The notes under the pieces were generated by a model. It was not told where the DNA came from and searched no databases. It saw nothing but the letters and a program-made list of their open reading frames with translations. DNA of 64,000 nt from Pacificispira sp002696645. GTDB lineage: Bacteria; Pseudomonadota; Alphaproteobacteria; UBA8366; Aestuariispiraceae. Positions 49,013 to 58,328 of this stretch are shown here, in pieces. The position numbers and the translations under genes are program-made. The stretch's first letter is position 1, and each line of letters starts with the position of its first letter. The stretch covers positions 124,001 to 188,000 of the forward strand of contig NZ_JBLZHU010000002.1 of the NCBI RefSeq assembly GCF_048892425.1, written 5' to 3'.

Positions 49013-51577
49013 CTAAGCGACGATATTCACAATCCGATTGGGCACAACAATAATTTTACGTGGTGTTTTGCCATCCAGGATGCGCTGAACATTATCTTCC
49101 GCAATCGCAGCGGCCTCTGCCTCTTCACGGGAAACATCCCGCGCCAGTTCAATTGTTGCCCGCAGCTTACCATTCACCTGAACGCCAATGGTGACTGTTT
49201 CTTCAACAAGCAAGCCAGGATTTGCAACCGGCCAATCGGCGTTGACCAGCATCTCTTTATGACCCAACGCCTGCCACAACTCTTCCGCCACATGCGGGGT
49301 CATTGGTGACAGGACCTGAACCAGAGATTCAAAACCAAACCGGCGCAGCCATTGCGCACCCTCATCCTCACCCTTGATGGCGAACAGGGCGTTAGACAGT
49401 TCCCGAATTCTCGCAATGGCGCGATTGAAATGGAAACGCTCCAAATCCTGGGTCACGCCGTCTATGGCCTTGTGCACCGCGCGCTCTGTGGCCGCTAATT
49501 CATCGGTCAAAACAGCCGGCCGCTGGGTTCCAAAGGGCGCAATCGTGGCCTCGTCCCCGGCAATCGCGCGGAACAAACGACCCAGAAAACGCCAGGCCCC
49601 TTCAACACCGCCTTCAGTCCATTCCAGATCCCGCTCAGGCGGGCTGTCCGACAACATGAACAAACGTGCCGTATCGGCCCCATAAGATTGAACAATATCA
49701 ACAGGGTCCACAACATTCTTGCGGGATTTGGACATCTTCTCAGATCGACCAACCGTCACGGCCGCGCCGGTATCAACCCGCACAACCTGATCGCCGTCCC
49801 GCTGAATCTGACTGGGGAACAACCATGCGCCTGATGGATCCCGATAGGTTTCGTGACAGACCATGCCCTGGGTAAACAACCCGGCAAAAGGCTCGTCCAG
49901 ATCCAGATAACCACACTGTTTCAGCGCCCGTGTGAAAAACCGCGAATACAACAAATGCAGAATAGCGTGTTCGATACCGCCGATATACTGATCAACCGGC
50001 AACCAGCGCGCAGCACTTTCTGCACTAAATCCCCGCTCCTCATTCTTGCTGTCTGGATAGCGTGCGAAGTACCACGAGCTTTCAAAGAATGTGTCGAATG
50101 TATCGGTCTCCCGTTCCGCAGCACCGCCACAGCTTGGGCAGGACACATGTTTCCATGTCGGATGGCGGGCCAGGGGATTGCCCGGTTGATCAAAATCGAC
50201 ATCTTCCGGCAATTCCACGGGCAATGCGGCATCCGGAACCGGAACCACACCGCATGACGGACAATGGATAACTGGAATGGGGCATCCCCAATAGCGCTGG
50301 CGCGATACGCCCCAATCGCGCAGACGATAGGTTATCTTACCGGTGCCTATCCCAATGTCTTCCAACCGATCAATGGCGGTGCGAATGCCCGTCGGCACAT
50401 CAAGGCCATCCAGAAAATCTGAATTGAACAAGGTTCCGTCCCCGGTATAGGCCTCATCCTGGACCGCAAATGTCGCCGCCTCTGCATCGTGTGGCAGCAC
50501 AACAGGCGTGACATCCAGACCATATTTTCGGGCGAAATCCATATCCCGCTGATCATGCGCAGGGCAGCCGAAAATCGCGCCTGTGCCATATTCCATCAGC
50601 ACGAAATTGGCGACAAACACCTTGAATGTCTTGTCCGGCATAAACGGATGACGCACCGTCAGGCCCGTATCAAAACCACGTTTCTCTGCGGTTTCAATGG
50701 CTTCTTCGCTGGTGCCCATCTGATTGCATTCCGCAATGAAGGCTGCCAGATCAGGATTGGTGCGCGATGCTTCTTCCGCTAACGGATGATTGGCCGCGAT
50801 GGCACAGAATGACATGCCATACAGCGTATCTGGCCGCGTCGTGAAACAGTCCAGTCGATCATCCCGCCCGACGATTTCAAACTGGATCTGTGCCCCTTCG
50901 GACTTCCCGATCCAATTGCGCTGCATCAGCCGAACCTTTTCCGGCCAACGCTCCAAATCATCCAGGCCGGCCAGCAATTCTTCAGAAAACGCCGTAATTT
51001 TCAGGAACCATTGGGACAGCCGCCGCTTTTCAACGACCGCACCGGTTCGCCAGCCCTTACCATCAATCACCTGTTCATTGGCCAGCACGGTATTATCGAC
51101 CGGATCCCAATTCACCCAGGATTCCCGGCGATAGGCCAAACCAGCCCTCAGAAAATCCAGGAACATCTTCTGTTCATGTTTGTAGTAGTCGGGTTCACAG
51201 GTCGAAATTTCGCGATCCCAATCGATACACAGGCCCAAGGTCTTTAACTGGGACCGCATGGTCGCGATGTTTTCCCGTGTCCATTTGGCCGGATGAACCT
51301 TGTTTTCAATGGCGGCATTTTCGGCCGGCAACCCAAAGGCGTCCCACCCCATCGGATGTAAAACGCTGAAACCAGTGGCGCGTTTATACCGGGCAATCAC
51401 ATCGCCCAAAGTATAATTGCGCACATGGCCCATATGAATGCGCCCGGACGGATAGGGAAACATCTCCAGGACATAGTACTTTTCGGCATCCGACGAATCA
51501 TCGGTCCGAAAAGACTGCGCAGACTCCCATCGGTCGCGCCATTTGCGTTCGATTTCAACCGGATTGTACCTGGTCAT
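49013..51577 (-). CDS. leuS: Leucyl-tRNA synthetase
   Basis: LeuS charges tRNA-Leu. The protein has 854 residues. The class I signatures are present: MFPYPSGRIHMGHVRNYT (HIGH equivalent) near residue 40, and SEKMSKSRKNVVDP. The zinc-type insertion, the editing domain with TRPDTLYGMSFCAIAANHPL, and FFESSWYFARY are complete. Upstream, an imperfect 14-15-base direct repeat (TAGGTTTGGCCTGA-like, about 51591-51620) and a GACTCT/AGAGTC hairpin (51654-51668) lie in the leader; no T-box or other known leader control was recognised. Confidence 0.96.
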   Translation of the reverse strand: MTRYNPVEIERKWRDRWESAQSFRTDDSSDAEKYYVLEMFPYPSGRIHMGHVRNYTLGDVIARYKRATGFSVLHPMGWDAFGLPAENAAIENKVHPAKWTRENIATMRSQLKTLGLCIDWDREISTCEPDYYKHEQKMFLDFLRAGLAYRRESWVNWDPVDNTVLANEQVIDGKGWRTGAVVEKRRLSQWFLKITAFSEELLAGLDDLERWPEKVRLMQRNWIGKSEGAQIQFEIVGRDDRLDCFTTRPDTLYGMSFCAIAANHPLAEEASRTNPDLAAFIAECNQMGTSEEAIETAEKRGFDTGLTVRHPFMPDKTFKVFVANFVLMEYGTGAIFGCPAHDQRDMDFARKYGLDVTPVVLPHDAEAATFAVQDEAYTGDGTLFNSDFLDGLDVPTGIRTAIDRLEDIGIGTGKITYRLRDWGVSRQRYWGCPIPVIHCPSCGVVPVPDAALPVELPEDVDFDQPGNPLARHPTWKHVSCPSCGGAAERETDTFDTFFESSWYFARYPDSKNEERGFSAESAARWLPVDQYIGGIEHAILHLLYSRFFTRALKQCGYLDLDEPFAGLFTQGMVCHETYRDPSGAWLFPSQIQRDGDQVVRVDTGAAVTVGRSEKMSKSRKNVVDPVDIVQSYGADTARLFMLSDSPPERDLEWTEGGVEGAWRFLGRLFRAIAGDEATIAPFGTQRPAVLTDELAATERAVHKAIDGVTQDLERFHFNRAIARIRELSNALFAIKGEDEGAQWLRRFGFESLVQVLSPMTPHVAEELWQALGHKEMLVNADWPVANPGLLVEETVTIGVQVNGKLRATIELARDVSREEAEAAAIAEDNVQRILDGKTPRKIIVVPNRIVNIVA

Positions 51578-51694
51578 TGCTCTATCCTGGTAGGTTTGGC
51601 CTGATAGGTTTTAGCCTGATCGTATTTGGAGACTGACCAAACGAATCCTCACAGACTCTCACAGAGTCCCAAATCCGTTCGGCGGACCCATGAT

Positions 51695-52216
51695 TTACTT
51701 GAGCGACGCCTGGCTATCAATTCGCAACTGACGGGCCCGCAAAAGAATCGCGTTTTCGATTCTGGCTGGAACACCATCTGAAACGGCGGCATCAACCCAT
51801 TCGCCCGCGGTATTCCGTTCCTGGCGAAAAACCGAGACGCGCACACCATCGGCACGCAATTCCCGATTCAGAATATACACGGTCAGCTTATAGCGTTCGT
51901 TTGGTGCGCTGGGCAAAGAGGACCATTCGGTCACGATTACACCGCCGAACGCGTCGGCCTGAGCCAAAGGCAGAAAAGAAATCGTATCAAGCGATGCGCG
52001 CCACAGATAGCCATTAACGGCCAGACCCGATGTTCCGGCGCCGGGCTGAGACTCCCCACCCAGAACAACAGATTTACCAAAAACAGAGCCATCCTGCTTA
52101 CGGGTTCGTTCAGCCGGATCCTCGTTCAGGACACTGGGCCCGGAAGACAAGCCGGAACAGCCGCTTACAAAAACCAATCCCGTCAAAAACAGGACTGCAA
52201 AAATTCGTCTGATCAT
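51695..52216 (-). CDS. DUF3576-family outer-membrane-type lipoprotein
   Basis: The protein has 173 residues from ATG 52216. The signal peptide ends with FVSGC (Cys20 as the lipidation site), and a Ser-rich linker follows. The mature part has NGYLWRASLDTISFLPLAQADAFGGVIVTEW and ERYKLTVYILNRELRADGVRVSVFRQ, the pattern of DUF3576 found beside leuS and lptE in this bacterial class. A role in the cell envelope is likely from its context, but the function is not known. Confidence 0.88.
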   Translation of the reverse strand: MIRRIFAVLFLTGLVFVSGCSGLSSGPSVLNEDPAERTRKQDGSVFGKSVVLGGESQPGAGTSGLAVNGYLWRASLDTISFLPLAQADAFGGVIVTEWSSLPSAPNERYKLTVYILNRELRADGVRVSVFRQERNTAGEWVDAAVSDGVPARIENAILLRARQLRIDSQASLK

Positions 52217-52289
52217 TACGCACCACCAAAAAGAAATGAGGGGATGAGCAATCTTGCCCATCCCCCCATTTGATGCAACCCGAATAACC

Positions 52290-53402
52290 TTAGAAGGTTA
52301 CGCGCGTACCGATGATCACAACCTGTGCATCGTTCTGGTTAGCAGCAGTGTTGCCGCCTTCATTGTCGATGCTCATGTTGTAGTAAGAACCATAGGCGTT
52401 CAGACCATCAGCGATCGTGTAGGTAACACCAGCGTGGTAGATGGTTGCTTCATCTTCCAGGTTGTTGCCGTCCAGATCGTCGGTGCTGTTTTGGTACATC
52501 AGAGAGACTGAACCCGGGCCGAAGCTGTAGCTACCGCCAACGTTGAAGCCCTGACCACCGTCACCGTTTGAGCCTTTAGCCGTGTTGGATTCTTGGTTGT
52601 CGAAGAAACCAGCACCCAAGCCGAAGCCAGCGAACGTGATAGATGCGCCCAGCATGTAGGAACGCAGGTCTTCACGGTCAGCGGCACCAGCGGTTGCGCT
52701 GTTATCTTCACCCATCTGATAAGAACCGTCGAACTTCAGGCCAACGCCACCGAATTCGCCGCCCCAACCAGCTGCGAAGTCCAGAACCTGGTCGTTCGCA
52801 TTGTTGTTAACCTGCTGGGTCTGCTGGAAAGCAGCGCCCTGCGGGGTGTACGACACACCAGCCTGGAAGCCAGCAAAGTTAGGCGTGCTATAGGAGATCT
52901 TGTTCGCATCACCGGTCATACCAGCAGAAGACTGGTAGTAGTGGGTGGCGGTGGAAATGCCCAGGAAGTTTACGTTACGCAGGGCGTTGTTGCCGTCCGT
53001 ACCCCAGGTACCAGCCTGGAAGGTGTGACCAGCGGTACCAGCGACCGTATCCGACACAGGGTCGTCGCCACCAAGGACGATGCTACCCCAGCCGCCGGAG
53101 AACTGCAGCCAGCTTTCATCGAAAGAACCCGAACCACCGTTCGTGTAACGCCACTGAACGTTTGCACGGTAGTTCAGACCCGCATCGGTGGAGCCTTTGG
53201 CATCCCACACGAGTTCGGACATCTGGTCGTTGGCAGAAATGCTGTGGCCAACACCGGCATCAGCCTGGTCGCCGTCAGCGAAAATCATTTCGTAAGCCAA
53301 GCTACCAGAGAAGGTCATTACAGGCTTTTCTGCATATGCAGAACCCGCTGCGAAAGCGGACGCACCCAGCAGAGCTGAGGATGCGAGAAGAACTTTTTTC
53401 AT
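52290..53402 (-). CDS. Outer-membrane porin (16-strand gram-negative type)
   Basis: The protein has 370 residues. ATG 53402 (MKKVLLASSALLGASAFAAG) has GGAG directly before it; a signal peptide ends around AYAEK. The mature part is rich in Gly, Asn and aromatic residues with alternating strands, begins VMTFSGSLAYEMIF and ends in the outer-membrane signature GTRVTF with a C-terminal Phe. Codon choice is strongly biased and different from its neighbours, which fits high expression rather than foreign origin. The 226-base region ahead of the gene is A+T-rich and may hold the promoter. Confidence 0.92.
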   Translation of the reverse strand: MKKVLLASSALLGASAFAAGSAYAEKPVMTFSGSLAYEMIFADGDQADAGVGHSISANDQMSELVWDAKGSTDAGLNYRANVQWRYTNGGSGSFDESWLQFSGGWGSIVLGGDDPVSDTVAGTAGHTFQAGTWGTDGNNALRNVNFLGISTATHYYQSSAGMTGDANKISYSTPNFAGFQAGVSYTPQGAAFQQTQQVNNNANDQVLDFAAGWGGEFGGVGLKFDGSYQMGEDNSATAGAADREDLRSYMLGASITFAGFGLGAGFFDNQESNTAKGSNGDGGQGFNVGGSYSFGPGSVSLMYQNSTDDLDGNNLEDEATIYHAGVTYTIADGLNAYGSYYNMSIDNEGGNTAANQNDAQVVIIGTRVTF

Positions 53403-53628
53403 GGTCATCTCCATTTTGATCGTTTGGGCGTTTGCCCCTAGAACTCATTCACTTCATCTTGCGTGCCAAACGAATTAGCCTGTTCAGGCAGTTCCGGCGC
53501 TCGCCATGGGTTGTTTTGACCACGCATGAATTTTGAAAGCAATGAATTCCAATACAGTTAACCGCAAAAACGTAAGTAATGTGATAATTATACAACATGA
53601 CCGCGCAACCAAGGCCAACTCTAAAGAA

Positions 53629-54843
53629 TCACACGGATTTCAAGACCCCCATGGACTGCAGATCCGACAATAATCGATCCGCAACCGTCGCAGGGATTCT
53701 TTCATGCGCGCTGAGAAATGCGCCGCGCCGGAAACTCTTCTGAGACAGCACCCACGAAATTGGCCCTTCGCTGCCCGGAGGAATGGGAACGGCACCACGT
53801 GGTCCCGTCAGCATAAAGGTCCCCTTGTCCTTCACAAGGCGGAACGGGCCACCGACCAAATTAAACGTTTTATCCGATGACTCGATCGGTAACGTATATT
53901 GACTGCGATCATAGGAATAATTCGCCTGATACTTTAACAATGCGGTAAGTACATCTGGATCCCTGGACAATTGATGCAGTCTATTCCCTAAATCTTCCAA
54001 TACAGATCGTGTGACCGCTTCCCCCTGCGCCAATCGAGGCAGGTTCGTCCGGAAGGCCTCGTCCTCAACAGCAAAATCCTTCAAGGCATCAACGATATCC
54101 AGTCCAACCAGGCTGACGATCCCCAATGCGACATGAACCGTCCCGCTGGAAACCGCCAAGGCATCATGATACTGGCCCCGGGGCAGATACAGAATATCAC
54201 CTGGCTTCAAGACCACGTCGAATAATAGATTGCCCCGCTGCTCCATATGCTGCGCGTCCGTATAGGCACCATTGCTGTGACGGGCGTGACGGATTGGATG
54301 GGGCATGCGTGTTTCAAAGACGCGCCAGGTCTTTTCCCCCTCAATATGCAGGGCAAATACATCATGTGTATCAAAATGGCTGCTGAAGGCCTGCCTGCTA
54401 TCCCAGGAACAATACAGATTGGCTTGCGCCTTGCCATTATACGCCGCCTCAAATGCAGATGCGACCTGGCGCAAAGGCCTGCTCATCATATCGATATCAT
54501 TGGCAATCAGGGATGCCCCCTGATGCAACAGGTCCATCACCTTACCGGCAATCGGCTGCATAACCATGGATCCCGACCGGTCCTCCCGCGATTCACAATA
54601 CAAAGCGGCGGGGATCGGCTGCTTGTCGATTTGCAAGCCCAGCGATTTCGCAGACCACAGGGGGCCATTGCTCAACAGCTCATTCAGGATGGACCAATCC
54701 ATGATCCCCTTGAATTTATCGGCGCTGCCCGGGATATGCAGGGGTTTCTTATCATAATAGTCTTCAAAGAATTCCGCCTCTGTCATCGGGGCCAGAATAT
54801 CGGCCAATGTGATCGTATCCCGGTCATCCTTGAGTATTGGCAT
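53629..54843 (-). CDS. JmjC-like cupin oxygenase
   Basis: The protein has 404 residues and the pattern of cupin_4/ribosomal-oxygenase proteins. An N-terminal EAEFFEDYYDKKPLHIPG entry leads to the Fe(II) site SSHFDTHDVFALHIEGEKTW (His156, Asp158) and to LKPGDILYLPRGQYHDA with the distal His226. Family members such as RoxA hydroxylate an Arg or His of a ribosomal protein, using 2-oxoglutarate. Here the C-terminal half is long and has a winged-helix-like end. It sits 11 bases from the TPR-sulfotransferase gene in the same direction, so the two are likely co-expressed. Confidence 0.88.
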   Translation of the reverse strand: MPILKDDRDTITLADILAPMTEAEFFEDYYDKKPLHIPGSADKFKGIMDWSILNELLSNGPLWSAKSLGLQIDKQPIPAALYCESREDRSGSMVMQPIAGKVMDLLHQGASLIANDIDMMSRPLRQVASAFEAAYNGKAQANLYCSWDSRQAFSSHFDTHDVFALHIEGEKTWRVFETRMPHPIRHARHSNGAYTDAQHMEQRGNLLFDVVLKPGDILYLPRGQYHDALAVSSGTVHVALGIVSLVGLDIVDALKDFAVEDEAFRTNLPRLAQGEAVTRSVLEDLGNRLHQLSRDPDVLTALLKYQANYSYDRSQYTLPIESSDKTFNLVGGPFRLVKDKGTFMLTGPRGAVPIPPGSEGPISWVLSQKSFRRGAFLSAHERIPATVADRLLSDLQSMGVLKSV

Positions 54844-54854
54844 ACACCTTATCC

Positions 54855-56672
54855 CTATAAATACCGTCCCAGCACATCGCCCAGCTCAGACTTTAGACCA
54901 TCCATTTTTGACTCGAAAGCCTTCCACCGCCCCACCGATGTCTTATAGATCGGCCGACGCACCTGCAAACGGCTGGCAGTTTGCACCGTTCTTTTATTAT
55001 CAAAGAAGCGTTCCATCGCCGGGTCCCAGTCCAGACCCAACTGATCCAGCATGGGCAGAACGCCAGCCGCCATATCGTCCAGCAACCCTTCATACTGTAT
55101 CTGAACAATCGATGAATCCCAACCGCGCCAGAACTGCATCAACCGATCATAGTGCCGGTAATAATGCCCGATATCCCGCAGATCATGATCAAACAGCATG
55201 GCGCTGGAAAAGCGCTGCGTGAAGATCGACCAGCACACATCCAGGGGATAGCGTTCGATGTTAATGATCAGGGCCTTCGGAAACAGCATCCGGATCAGAC
55301 CAACATTGATAAAGTTAAACGGCAGCTTGTCCGTTACAAACGCCTGACCCGCAGAACATTCCGCCAGACCAGCGCGATACCCATCTCGAATTTCAACCAG
55401 TTGTTCCAAGGACAGGCGATCCAGCAAACCGGTCAGATCCTCCCCCGGCTTCAGGCGGGCATCGATCAGATCGGGCAGCACCATCAATTCCCCCCCGCCA
55501 AAAATGGCAGGATGTGACGCCAATATCTGCTCAATCAGGCTGGTGCCGGATCGTGGCATGCCAACGATAAAGATAGGGGCGGGAATAGACTCACCGTCCG
55601 GCAGTGCCACTGCCGCTGGCGTTTGTTTGGAAAATCGCGCGATCAGATTGTCATACAGCGACTCAGTCGCGCGGCGGTCATAGGCCTTCCCGATGCTGGC
55701 CAGGCGCGCCTTGAACTGATCCTGCGCCCGCTTGAAACACTGATAGGCCTTTTCAACCTCCCCCAAACCTTCATAAGCCTGGGCGGCGCGATGAACCAAT
55801 ACCGGCGTACCGTCTGATAGGGTGGCATGGCTGGCATTAAAGACCGCGATACCCCTCTGGCGCATCTCTGCCGCCTCCGCCTTCTGGGCACCGCGCTTTG
55901 CCTCCAGAAGGTCCGCCAGATCAAAATATGCGGCGGCATCCTGGGGATGATGGTCGATCGTTTTCACAAACACGTCCCGCGCCGCATCCACATCCCCCAT
56001 CGACACCAGCAATTGCCCATAGCGATTGCGAATTTCAATGTTACTGGGATCTTTCGTGAATATCGGATCGATCAGGTTCTTTGCCCGGTCAAACAGACCC
56101 AACCCCACAAGGGCGTCAAACAAGTTCAACGTCAAGGTCTGGTCACCGGCATTATGCCGCAGCCCAGCTTCCAACACATCACGCGCAGCCTGTGCTTCAC
56201 CAAGGCTGTTCAACAAAGAACCATAATTCACATAAGGATCCGCAAACCGTGGGTTGATCCCTATCGCCTTCTGGAACAAAGGAACCGCCAGATCAAACCG
56301 TTGCAGATTCTTCTGCGCGATCCCCAGATTGTTCAGGGCCGAGGCATCATTTGGCATATGCTTTAACACGGCCTGAAAGGCGCGCACCGCTTCCGCATAG
56401 CGTTGCTGATCCAGACGCACGATGCCGATGCCACTTAAGGCCGCGGGATTTTTCGGGTCGGACTTGTAGCTTTTCTCAAAAAATCTGGATGCCTGATCCA
56501 GACGTCCCGCCTGATGATTGATGATCCCCATCAGATACAGCGCATTTGGTTCCCGGGGCAGCCGCTTCAGAATCGCCTCAGCCCGAGCCTGCGCCGCATC
56601 AGGATGACCCTGATTGAAATCGCCAAAGGCCTTTTGCAATTCTTGTCTTATCTGAATATCCGGCGCTGGCAT
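54855..56672 (-). CDS. TPR-repeat protein with sulfotransferase domain
   Basis: The protein has 605 residues. Residues 1-330 hold about eight tetratricopeptide repeats (for example ALNNLGIAQKNLQRFDLAVPLFQKAI). Residues about 364-600 form a sulfotransferase domain with the 5'-phosphosulfate loop PIFIVGMPRSGTSLIEQIL (366-384), FGGGELMVLPDL, ALIINIERYPLDVCWSIF and a C-terminal WDPAMERFFDNKRTVQTASRLQVR. It would transfer sulfate from PAPS to a protein or glycan; the acceptor is unknown. Confidence 0.93.
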   Translation of the reverse strand: MPAPDIQIRQELQKAFGDFNQGHPDAAQARAEAILKRLPREPNALYLMGIINHQAGRLDQASRFFEKSYKSDPKNPAALSGIGIVRLDQQRYAEAVRAFQAVLKHMPNDASALNNLGIAQKNLQRFDLAVPLFQKAIGINPRFADPYVNYGSLLNSLGEAQAARDVLEAGLRHNAGDQTLTLNLFDALVGLGLFDRAKNLIDPIFTKDPSNIEIRNRYGQLLVSMGDVDAARDVFVKTIDHHPQDAAAYFDLADLLEAKRGAQKAEAAEMRQRGIAVFNASHATLSDGTPVLVHRAAQAYEGLGEVEKAYQCFKRAQDQFKARLASIGKAYDRRATESLYDNLIARFSKQTPAAVALPDGESIPAPIFIVGMPRSGTSLIEQILASHPAIFGGGELMVLPDLIDARLKPGEDLTGLLDRLSLEQLVEIRDGYRAGLAECSAGQAFVTDKLPFNFINVGLIRMLFPKALIINIERYPLDVCWSIFTQRFSSAMLFDHDLRDIGHYYRHYDRLMQFWRGWDSSIVQIQYEGLLDDMAAGVLPMLDQLGLDWDPAMERFFDNKRTVQTASRLQVRRPIYKTSVGRWKAFESKMDGLKSELGDVLGRYL

Positions 56673-56680
56673 GGCAGTCC

Positions 56681-56946
56681 TTAGTGTGGTGCGCGATTAT
56701 TTGGACTCACCAGGATCCCTTTATCGGCCTGTCGGCTAGGAGAGGGCGTGCAGGCGATGTGGTTCATCGTCAAACGTCCTCGACGCCGTCCGACGGGCCG
56801 ATAAAGGGACCAAAGGCGCTTTTTGCGGCGCTCCGGGCCGCGTCGCCTTCCGCTTGCGATGCCCCGCATCGCTTCGCGAAACGCTCCTAACCGGAGCACC
56901 GCAAACAGCGTCCTGGTCGATCCCAAATAACCGCGTACCACACTAA
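56681..56946. repeat. 266-bp nested inverted-repeat element
   Basis: The ends of about 36 bases (56681-56716 and 56911-56946) are inverted copies with roughly five differences. Inside, TCCCTTTATCGGCC (56716-56729) pairs perfectly with GGCCGATAAAGGGA (56796-56809). Further hairpins are GCGATGC/GCATCGC (56857-56873) and GCTCC/GGAGC (56883-56897). The whole could fold into a multi-branched structure as RNA. It fills most of the gap between the TPR-sulfotransferase gene and yggS. An open frame through the minus strand exists but its sequence is just the translation of the repeats. It could be a MITE-like element or a structured RNA gene. Confidence 0.85.
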
Positions 56947-57042
56947 AATCCTTTTATGGACAAGTCAGGCTGTATAAAATCGAGTCGTTATAAAATTGGA
57001 CCATCCGAAAGACAATCGGTCATTTCCCAACAAAGGTGCCCA

Positions 57043-57714
57043 ATGCAATTACTGGAAAGATATAATCAAGTATTGGAAAATATAAAACAGGCGGAATCTG
57101 ACTCTGTTAAAAAAAACGCAAATGTTAATTTGATCGCGGTTTCTAAAACATACGATTCTGATTCGATTATTCCACTCCTGAAGGCTGGACATGCACATTT
57201 CGGCGAGAACAAAGTTCAGGAAGCGGAGGAAAAATGGCCAGCTCTTAAGCAGCAATATCCTCAGACTGTGCTGCATCTGATTGGTCCTCTGCAATCCAAC
57301 AAGGCCAAAAACGCCGTTGCCCTGTTTGATGTGATCCAGACCATAGACCGTTTGAAAATTGCCCAGTTCATCGCCCGCGAATGTGAGAAGCAGGACCGCA
57401 ACCCTGGTATTTTCATTCAGATCAATACCGGCGAAGAACCCCAGAAGGCGGGAATACCGCCGATGGAGGCCGATGCCTTTATCCAGGAAGTGCGCGACAC
57501 GATCGGCCTGTCCGTCCAGGGTTTGATGTGTATCCCCCCGGTCGATCAACAGCCCAGCCCGCATTTCGCCCTGTTGGCGAAAATTGCAGAACGGAACGGA
57601 ATTTCCGGCCTGTCGATGGGGATGAGCAGCGATTATGAAACCGCCATTCGCCTGGGGGCCACCCATGTCCGCGTCGGCAGCGCAATATTTGGGGCGCGCC
57701 CAGCCCAGACTTGA
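57043..57714 (+). CDS. PLP homeostasis protein, YggS/PLPBP family
   Basis: The protein has 223 residues from ATG 57043 with AAAGG before it. It is the single-domain alanine-racemase-like barrel. NLIAVSKTYDSDSIIPLLKAGHAHFGENKVQEAEEKW carries the PLP Lys in AVSKT, and LHLIGPLQSNKAKNAV, QINTGEEPQKAGI, GLMCIPP, GLSMGMSSDYETAIRLGATHVRVGSAIFG follow. These proteins bind pyridoxal phosphate and buffer its level, with no enzymatic activity known. The N-terminal coding part is A+T-richer than the rest. Confidence 0.95.
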   Translation: MQLLERYNQVLENIKQAESDSVKKNANVNLIAVSKTYDSDSIIPLLKAGHAHFGENKVQEAEEKWPALKQQYPQTVLHLIGPLQSNKAKNAVALFDVIQTIDRLKIAQFIARECEKQDRNPGIFIQINTGEEPQKAGIPPMEADAFIQEVRDTIGLSVQGLMCIPPVDQQPSPHFALLAKIAERNGISGLSMGMSSDYETAIRLGATHVRVGSAIFGARPAQT

Positions 57715-57724
57715 CTGCGCCTCT

Positions 57725-58240
57725 TCAAATCTCCTGCTGGATGACCAGCCAGGACTCCGGTTCCAGATCCGTCAGGAGGCGGTGCAATTCGTCCCGCGCT
57801 ATTGCAATACAGCCCGCTGTCGGCTTTCCGGTTTCATGACGGCAATGCAAAAAGATGGCGCTGCCCAGACCGGGAAGGGCGGGGTTGGTATTGTGGTCTG
57901 TCGTCACCACGATGTCATACAGCCCATCGTCTCGCCACATTGCCTCATGCGACGCGGCATAGGGTCGCGAAACAAACTGATTATAGGCGGGATCGTCCGG
58001 GGCATCGCACCAGCCAGAATGCTCAGTCAAGGGCTGGATCGGCAATGCGGTCCGGATCGGATCAAGGATCCTGTCTGGTCGATAGAACACCTGCACCAGC
58101 CGCCAACGACCAAGCGGTGTCGCCCCGTCGCCTTCGCGTTTATCCTGTGCTGCGATCAGGCCCGACCGACCCATGGAACACGGCACACTGTCGCCATTCG
58201 GCAGAATCAATCGCTGCCCGTCGGTCACCAGGTCGGTCAT
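57725..58240 (-). CDS. L,D-transpeptidase-like (YkuD) protein without signal peptide
   Basis: The protein has 171 residues. The YkuD catalytic region AIFLHCRHETGKPTAGCIAIARDEL has the conserved His and the nucleophilic Cys. Substrate-binding segments are ATPLGRWRLVQVFYRPDR and HSGWCDAPDDPAYNQFV. There is no signal peptide or membrane segment, a common feature of this short subfamily, so its target may differ from periplasmic peptidoglycan cross-links. It is convergent with yggS. Confidence 0.9.
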   Translation of the reverse strand: MTDLVTDGQRLILPNGDSVPCSMGRSGLIAAQDKREGDGATPLGRWRLVQVFYRPDRILDPIRTALPIQPLTEHSGWCDAPDDPAYNQFVSRPYAASHEAMWRDDGLYDIVVTTDHNTNPALPGLGSAIFLHCRHETGKPTAGCIAIARDELHRLLTDLEPESWLVIQQEI

Positions 58241-58268
58241 ACTCCGCCTCCCCCTTACGCCCTAAAAA

Positions 58269-58287
58269 CATCATTCCCTGCATGATG
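58269..58287. repeat. Weak member of the CATCAT/ATGATG palindrome family
   Basis: CATCAT (58269-58274) pairs with ATGATG (58282-58287), and the right side reads GCATGATGC, as in the other members near 9.4, 29.1 and 47.35 kb. It lies between the YkuD gene and the end of the low-complexity protein gene. Confidence 0.5.
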
Positions 58288-58328
58288 CCCTAAATGGTGA
58301 TCAATCCAGTCAGAAATCAAACCTGAAA

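Noticed and set aside
56681..56941. 86-codon open frame through the inverted-repeat element
   Set aside because: It starts and ends in the repeats and is Arg/Gly-rich; it is explained by the structure of the element.
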